From: Bacteroidota bacterium
GTDB taxonomy: Bacteria; Bacteroidota; Bacteroidia; Flavobacteriales; Schleiferiaceae
Length of the DNA stretch: 64,000 nucleotides
Direction of reading: 5' to 3'
NCBI GenBank assembly: GCA_024742495.1
Contig: JANSYJ010000008.1
Location: 92,380 to 156,379 of the forward strand
In this document: one piece after another, positions 61,066 to 64,000 of the stretch
How positions within the stretch are numbered: the stretch's first letter is position 1
Layout: each line of letters begins with the position of its first letter
Translations under genes and position numbers: made by a program
The notes under the pieces: model-generated
What the model was told of the DNA's origin: nothing
Databases searched by the model: none
Seen by the model: the letters and a program-made list of their open reading frames with translations, nothing else

Positions 61066-61137
61066 CATTCTTGCCACCATACATAAACTTTTGCCAAGCG
61101 GAAGAGAAGTCTATAAAAGAGATTGATATATAAAGCG

Positions 61138-61300
61138 TACCTTTGCCGCGCATTCTTAGCGACAAGCAATTGTTTTCTTCAGTGATTTAGCTAGGAACAC
61201 CGCTAAATCATTTATTAAACATCCAATCGCTTAATTCAAACAGCTTTCTACCATATACTCATAAGCCACTCTCCAATCGGGAGTGAAAAGCTATGGTTTA
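61138..61300 (+). promoter_or_regulatory. Promoter and long structured 5' leader of the helicase/cold-shock operon
   Basis: TACCTTTG (61138-61145) starts an mRNA with a leader of roughly 130-180 bases, far longer than other leaders here. It contains a perfect 9-bp hairpin TGATTTAGC / GCTAAATCA (61183-61210) and a second one, CACTC-CC / GG-GAGTG (61267-61285), whose 3' arm includes the in-frame GTG at 61283. Such leaders are typical of cold-induced mRNAs; that role is inferred from the genes behind it. Confidence 0.6.
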
Positions 61301-62551
61301 ATGTCGCAGCCGACAGAAGCCCAACACTTTTATATGCATACAAGAACACGTAAACCGCAGAACGGAAATAGCCGTCCTGCCAATAATAGAGCACGACCTA
61401 ATGCTAACCGAGCCCGCAAGCCGAAGCCTAAAAACCAAAGCAAGCTCAATCCAAAAGACTTACTCAATCAGGCCCAAGCCAAGGAAGTAAGCAATTTTGA
61501 ACCAAGCATTACTTATGAAGAAAGTGCTTTACACCCAAAAATTAAGTCTTTACTAAAGGCCAAAGGATATACCTACCCCACCGAAATTCAAGAGAAAAGT
61601 TTAGATGCCCTTTTAGCGGGTAGAGATTTATTGGGAATCGCCAAAACGGGAAGTGGAAAAACCGCGGCCTTCCTTTTACCTATCCTTCAAAAACAAATTC
61701 AAGGCAAACACCAAGCTTTGGTATTGGCTCCTACTAGGGAGTTAGCGCTGCAGATTGAAGAAGAATACCGCAGCCTTAATAAAGGATTAAAACTTTACAG
61801 CAGCGTATTTATTGGTGGCACCAATATGAATGCCGATTTAAGAAAGGCATCAATGCCGAGTGACTTAATAGTAGCTACCCCCGGCCGTTTGTTGGATTTA
61901 TACCAACGCCGAGCGATTTCTTTTAAGAATGTTGATGTTTTGGTGATTGATGAGTTTGATCGCCTATTAGATATGGGTTTTGAAAAGGATCTGAACAAGA
62001 TTCTTGATGCCTTACCGCATCGTCGTCAAAACCTACTCTTCTCTGCCACCCTCGATAAAGGTCAGGAAAGACGCATTGCGGAAATCCTGGACAATCCCGT
62101 GCGCTTACAGATAAGCAGTGGTGAGCTCACCAATGACCATGTACAACAGGAATTGGTTTACTTAGAACCAGGAGATGTTAAAATTGACGTGCTCAAAAAC
62201 ATGCTCGACAAGCCCGAATTTGAAAGGGTAATCATCTTTGCTGAAACCAAACGCTGGGTTTCCAAGGTAAACCGCAAGCTTCGCCAAGCCGGCATTCGCA
62301 GTGACGAGATTCATGGCGATAAAAGTCAGAATTACCGCCAAAAGGCTTTGAAGTCTTTTAAAACGGGAAAACTGCAGGCCCTAATTGCCACTGATGTGGC
62401 CGCAAGAGGAATAGACGTGGACGATGTGTCCCATGTAATAAACTACCAGATTCCTAAAACGATGGATAGCTATATCCACCGGGTAGGAAGAACAGGTCGT
62501 GCCGGAAAGACCGGTATTGCCTATACCTTTGTAGAACCGAAAATCAATTAA
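61301..62551 (+). CDS. DEAD-box RNA helicase (RhlE/CsdA-like)
   Basis: 416 residues from ATG 61301; GTG 61283 and ATG 61334 are alternatives. A basic, disordered N-terminus (NNRARPNANRARKPKPKNQS) precedes the two RecA domains: Q motif YPTEIQEKSL, motif I AKTGSGKT, Ia PTRELALQ, motif II DEFD (variant of DEAD), III FSATLD, then IV-VI with IIFAETKR, ATDVAARGIDV and HRVGRTGRAGK. It unwinds structured RNA. It is followed 1 bp later by a cold-shock-domain gene, so a role at low temperature is likely. Confidence 0.95.
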   Translation: MSQPTEAQHFYMHTRTRKPQNGNSRPANNRARPNANRARKPKPKNQSKLNPKDLLNQAQAKEVSNFEPSITYEESALHPKIKSLLKAKGYTYPTEIQEKSLDALLAGRDLLGIAKTGSGKTAAFLLPILQKQIQGKHQALVLAPTRELALQIEEEYRSLNKGLKLYSSVFIGGTNMNADLRKASMPSDLIVATPGRLLDLYQRRAISFKNVDVLVIDEFDRLLDMGFEKDLNKILDALPHRRQNLLFSATLDKGQERRIAEILDNPVRLQISSGELTNDHVQQELVYLEPGDVKIDVLKNMLDKPEFERVIIFAETKRWVSKVNRKLRQAGIRSDEIHGDKSQNYRQKALKSFKTGKLQALIATDVAARGIDVDDVSHVINYQIPKTMDSYIHRVGRTGRAGKTGIAYTFVEPKIN

Positions 62552-62552
62552 T

Positions 62553-62996
62553 TTGGGTAGATCACAAGAAACTTTTGGTAAAAAAGAGCGAGAAAAAAAA
62601 CGCGCCAAAAAGAAAGAAGAAAAAGCTCGCCGTAAAGAAGAGCGGAAGTCAAATCCTGATGAAAAAGGAGATAACATTACCTATATGGATGTATATGGTA
62701 ATTTTCATGATGCCCCGCCTGAGCAAGCTGAAAAAGTAAAAGCTAAGAACATTGAGATTGGCATTCCACAACGCAGTGAGCAAGAGGAAGCAGAAGACGC
62801 CATCTTAAAAGGAACGGTTACTTTTTTTAATGAATCTAAAGGTTATGGATTTATTAAAGAGAAGAAAACGGGACAGAGTGTTTTTATGCACATCAACAAT
62901 TTGAAGGAAGAAGTAAAAGAAGGAAACTTAGTGCGCTTCGAAACCATGAAAGGACCTAAGGGACCTTCGGCGGTTAATGTTGAAGTAGTACGCTAA
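62553..62996 (+). CDS. Cold-shock-domain protein with basic N-terminal extension
   Basis: 147 residues from a TTG start (MGRSQETFGKKEREKKRAKK), the start used by similar Bacteroidota proteins, 1 bp after the helicase stop. The N-terminal 85 residues are basic and probably disordered. The C-terminal 65 are a CspA-type fold, with GTVTFFNESKGYGFIKEKKT (RNP1) and VFMHINNLKEEV (RNP2). It would bind single-stranded RNA as a chaperone. The pairing with a helicase is a recurrent module in the phylum. Confidence 0.92.
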   Translation: MGRSQETFGKKEREKKRAKKKEEKARRKEERKSNPDEKGDNITYMDVYGNFHDAPPEQAEKVKAKNIEIGIPQRSEQEEAEDAILKGTVTFFNESKGYGFIKEKKTGQSVFMHINNLKEEVKEGNLVRFETMKGPKGPSAVNVEVVR

Positions 62997-63049
62997 ATTA
63001 AGTTCCCATTAAGGAATCGTTTCCGCATTGCCGCATGCTTTAGAAGCAG

Positions 63050-63057
63050 TAATTTCG
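63050..63057 (+). promoter_or_regulatory. -7 box of the marC-family gene
   Basis: TAATTTCG, 18 bases before ATG 63076. It supports that start over the in-frame start at 63028. Confidence 0.5.
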
Positions 63058-63075
63058 CGGCCTGAAACGAAAACC

Positions 63076-63654
63076 ATGGCTTTTAGCTTTAAGGAGATCC
63101 TCTCCGCTACTCTTATTTTATTTGCCGTAATTGATATTATCGGCAGCATACCTCTTATTATTTCCTTACGGAAGAAGGTAGGTCATATTCAAAGCGAAAA
63201 AGCCAGTATAGTGGCCGCCACCATTATGATCGCCTTTCTTTTCGTTGGGGAACGCATTCTTAATTACTTTGGCGTAGATGTGAATTCTTTCGCCGTAGCT
63301 GGCGCCTTGGTGCTTTTTATCCTGGCCATGGAAATGGTTCTTGGCATAAGCATCATTAAAGATGAAGAACCCAAATCAGCTTCCATCGTTCCCTTGGCTT
63401 TTCCCCTTATTGCAGGCGCAGGCGTAATGACCACCATCGTGAGTATTCGTGCCGAATTCGCTGCCGAAAATATTGTGGTGGCCATCATTCTCAATAGCAT
63501 CCTAGTATTTGCCGTACTTAAAAGCGCCGGCAAACTCGAAAAGCTCTTAGGTGAAGGCGGCCTGAATGTGCTCCGTAAAGTTTTTGGGGTGATCCTCCTA
63601 GCCATCAGCGTAAAGCTGTTTAGTGAAAATTTAGTGCAGCTTTTTAGGGTTTAG
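63076..63654 (+). CDS. MarC family integral membrane protein
   Basis: 192 residues from ATG 63076 (MAFSFKEILSATLILFAVID). Six TMs with the family marks: FAVIDIIGSIPLIISL, ERILNYFGVDVNSFAVAGAL, and SIVPLAFPLIAGAGVMTTI in the fourth region. MarC proteins were once linked to multidrug resistance, a claim later withdrawn, and their function is unknown. Single gene followed by repeat array C. Confidence 0.92.
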   Translation: MAFSFKEILSATLILFAVIDIIGSIPLIISLRKKVGHIQSEKASIVAATIMIAFLFVGERILNYFGVDVNSFAVAGALVLFILAMEMVLGISIIKDEEPKSASIVPLAFPLIAGAGVMTTIVSIRAEFAAENIVVAIILNSILVFAVLKSAGKLEKLLGEGGLNVLRKVFGVILLAISVKLFSENLVQLFRV

Positions 63655-63689
63655 ATTTTTTAGCCTTGGCTGTGATGGTTTTTGATGGA

Positions 63690-63861
63690 TGTGAGATTTG
63701 AGACGTGAGATTTGAGACTCGATTTCGTTAAGTCCAAAGTATGTAGTGCTGTCCCAAATCAAGTCTCTCAGCGAGCAAAGCGAGCGATCTCAGGTCTCAG
63801 AGTGAGCAACGCGAACGGTCTCAGGTCTTTGAAAGATGTGAGATTTGAGACGCAAGACTGG
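63690..63861 (+). repeat. Repeat array C (follows marC, same orientation, cut by an IS)
   Basis: Same family as arrays A and B. GTGAGATTTGAGACGTGAGA opens it, then CGATTTCGTTAAGTCCAAAG, AAATCAAGTCTCTCAGCGAG with the core AGCAAAGCGAGCGATCT at 63772 onward, and AGTGAGCAACGCGAACGG. The next unit begins but stops at AGACTGG (63855-63861), exactly where the IS3-type end starts. Confidence 0.9.
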
Positions 63862-64000
63862 TGTCCGTCCCTGATATAGGTTGACCACAAATAAAGTGAT
63901 CAACAATGAAAGCAAATGTTCGGGCAATACGAAAACAACGTCGATACTCCGAAGAGTTTAAGAGATCGATAGTATCAGATTACGAATCGGGTAAGTTTAG
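63862..64000 (+). mobile_element. Left end of an IS3-family insertion sequence (continues past window)
   Basis: The sequence TGTCCGTCCCTGATATAGG starts where array C breaks off in mid-unit (other copies read AGACTGGATTTCGTTA). It begins with TG, as IS3-family ends do, and leads after 44 bp into a transposase OrfA. The right end and target duplication lie outside the window. Confidence 0.75.
63906..64000 (+). CDS. IS3-family transposase OrfA, partial
   Basis: 31 codons visible from ATG 63906: MKANVRAIRKQRRYSEEFKR, then SIVSDYESGKF. RRYSEEFK at the start of a basic helix and an acidic DYESGKFS turn are the opening of the HTH of IS3 OrfA proteins (transposase_8 type). OrfA binds the IS ends; the catalytic OrfB would follow by frameshift, outside the window. 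Confidence 0.82.
   Translation, partial: MKANVRAIRKQRRYSEEFKRSIVSDYESGKF

Noticed and set aside
62381..62677. Minus-strand frame across the helicase/cold-shock junction
   Set aside because: Shadow frame created by Lys-rich codons on the other strand.

Overview
The window is chromosomal DNA from a marine-type Bacteroidota (Flavobacteriales; Cryomorphaceae/Schleiferiaceae-like by feel, an inference). The evidence is lineage-typical genes: a MurF-alanine racemase fusion, DUF3098, DUF4271, DUF3109, a T9SS sorting-domain protein, LruC and SPOR proteins, and a DnaG without zinc ligands. Many starts are preceded by the Bacteroidota -7 box (TAnnTTTG, often TACCTTTG) rather than by a strong Shine-Dalgarno. 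Non-ATG starts (TTG, GTG) are common. I saw no tRNA, rRNA or CRISPR array.

Layout. 1-3.8 kb: a partial MmcQ/YjbR gene, a two-TM protein, and the minus-strand operon ftsX-DUF3098-uppP-truB (division, wall-lipid recycling, tRNA pseudouridine). 4-10.4 kb: a large SPOR protein, two related exported proteins, a holin-like membrane protein and an M1 aminopeptidase lipoprotein. 10.5-18 kb: murF/alr, tdk, queA, an exported protein, DUF1428, and a metallo-beta-lactamase with every subclass B1 zinc ligand. 18.5-25.8 kb: a MacAB-like ABC exporter divergent from an NtrC-type regulator and histidine kinase, with paired operators and a sigma54-like promoter between them. 25.8-28.7 kb: an A+T-rich restriction-modification island (small divergent gene, HTH controller, C5 methyltransferase, BglII-like endonuclease). 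29-36.4 kb: rlmN, a polyprenyl synthase, two tandem MscS channels, dnaG. 36.4-45.5 kb: a surface-polysaccharide locus (GT14 pseudogene, SAM methyltransferase, flippase, three glycosyltransferases, WecA/MraY-type transferase, two convergent O-antigen-ligase-like proteins). 45.5-51 kb: S41 protease, rnpA, hemD, DUF4271, T9SS protein, glutaryl-CoA-dehydrogenase-like enzyme. 51-56.5 kb: LruC lipoprotein, DUF962, an HTH regulator split by one amber codon, two tandem tiny membrane proteins, two uncharacterised proteins. 56.5-64 kb: nrdA, nrdB, DUF3109, a cold-shock-like operon (DEAD-box helicase plus cold-shock-domain protein behind a structured leader), marC, and the left end of an IS3-family element.

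The most unusual features are three long repeat arrays (about 18.06-18.5, 33.8-34.4 and 63.7-63.86 kb). They share sequence, internal order and polarity, and each lies just downstream of a gene, in the same orientation as that gene. The IS3 element at the right edge interrupts one of them. Other points of interest are apparently leaderless promoters (TACCTTTG-N4-start), terminators whose U tract runs straight into the next start codon, a pair of paralogous single-TM microproteins, and the R-M island with its enlarged methyltransferase.
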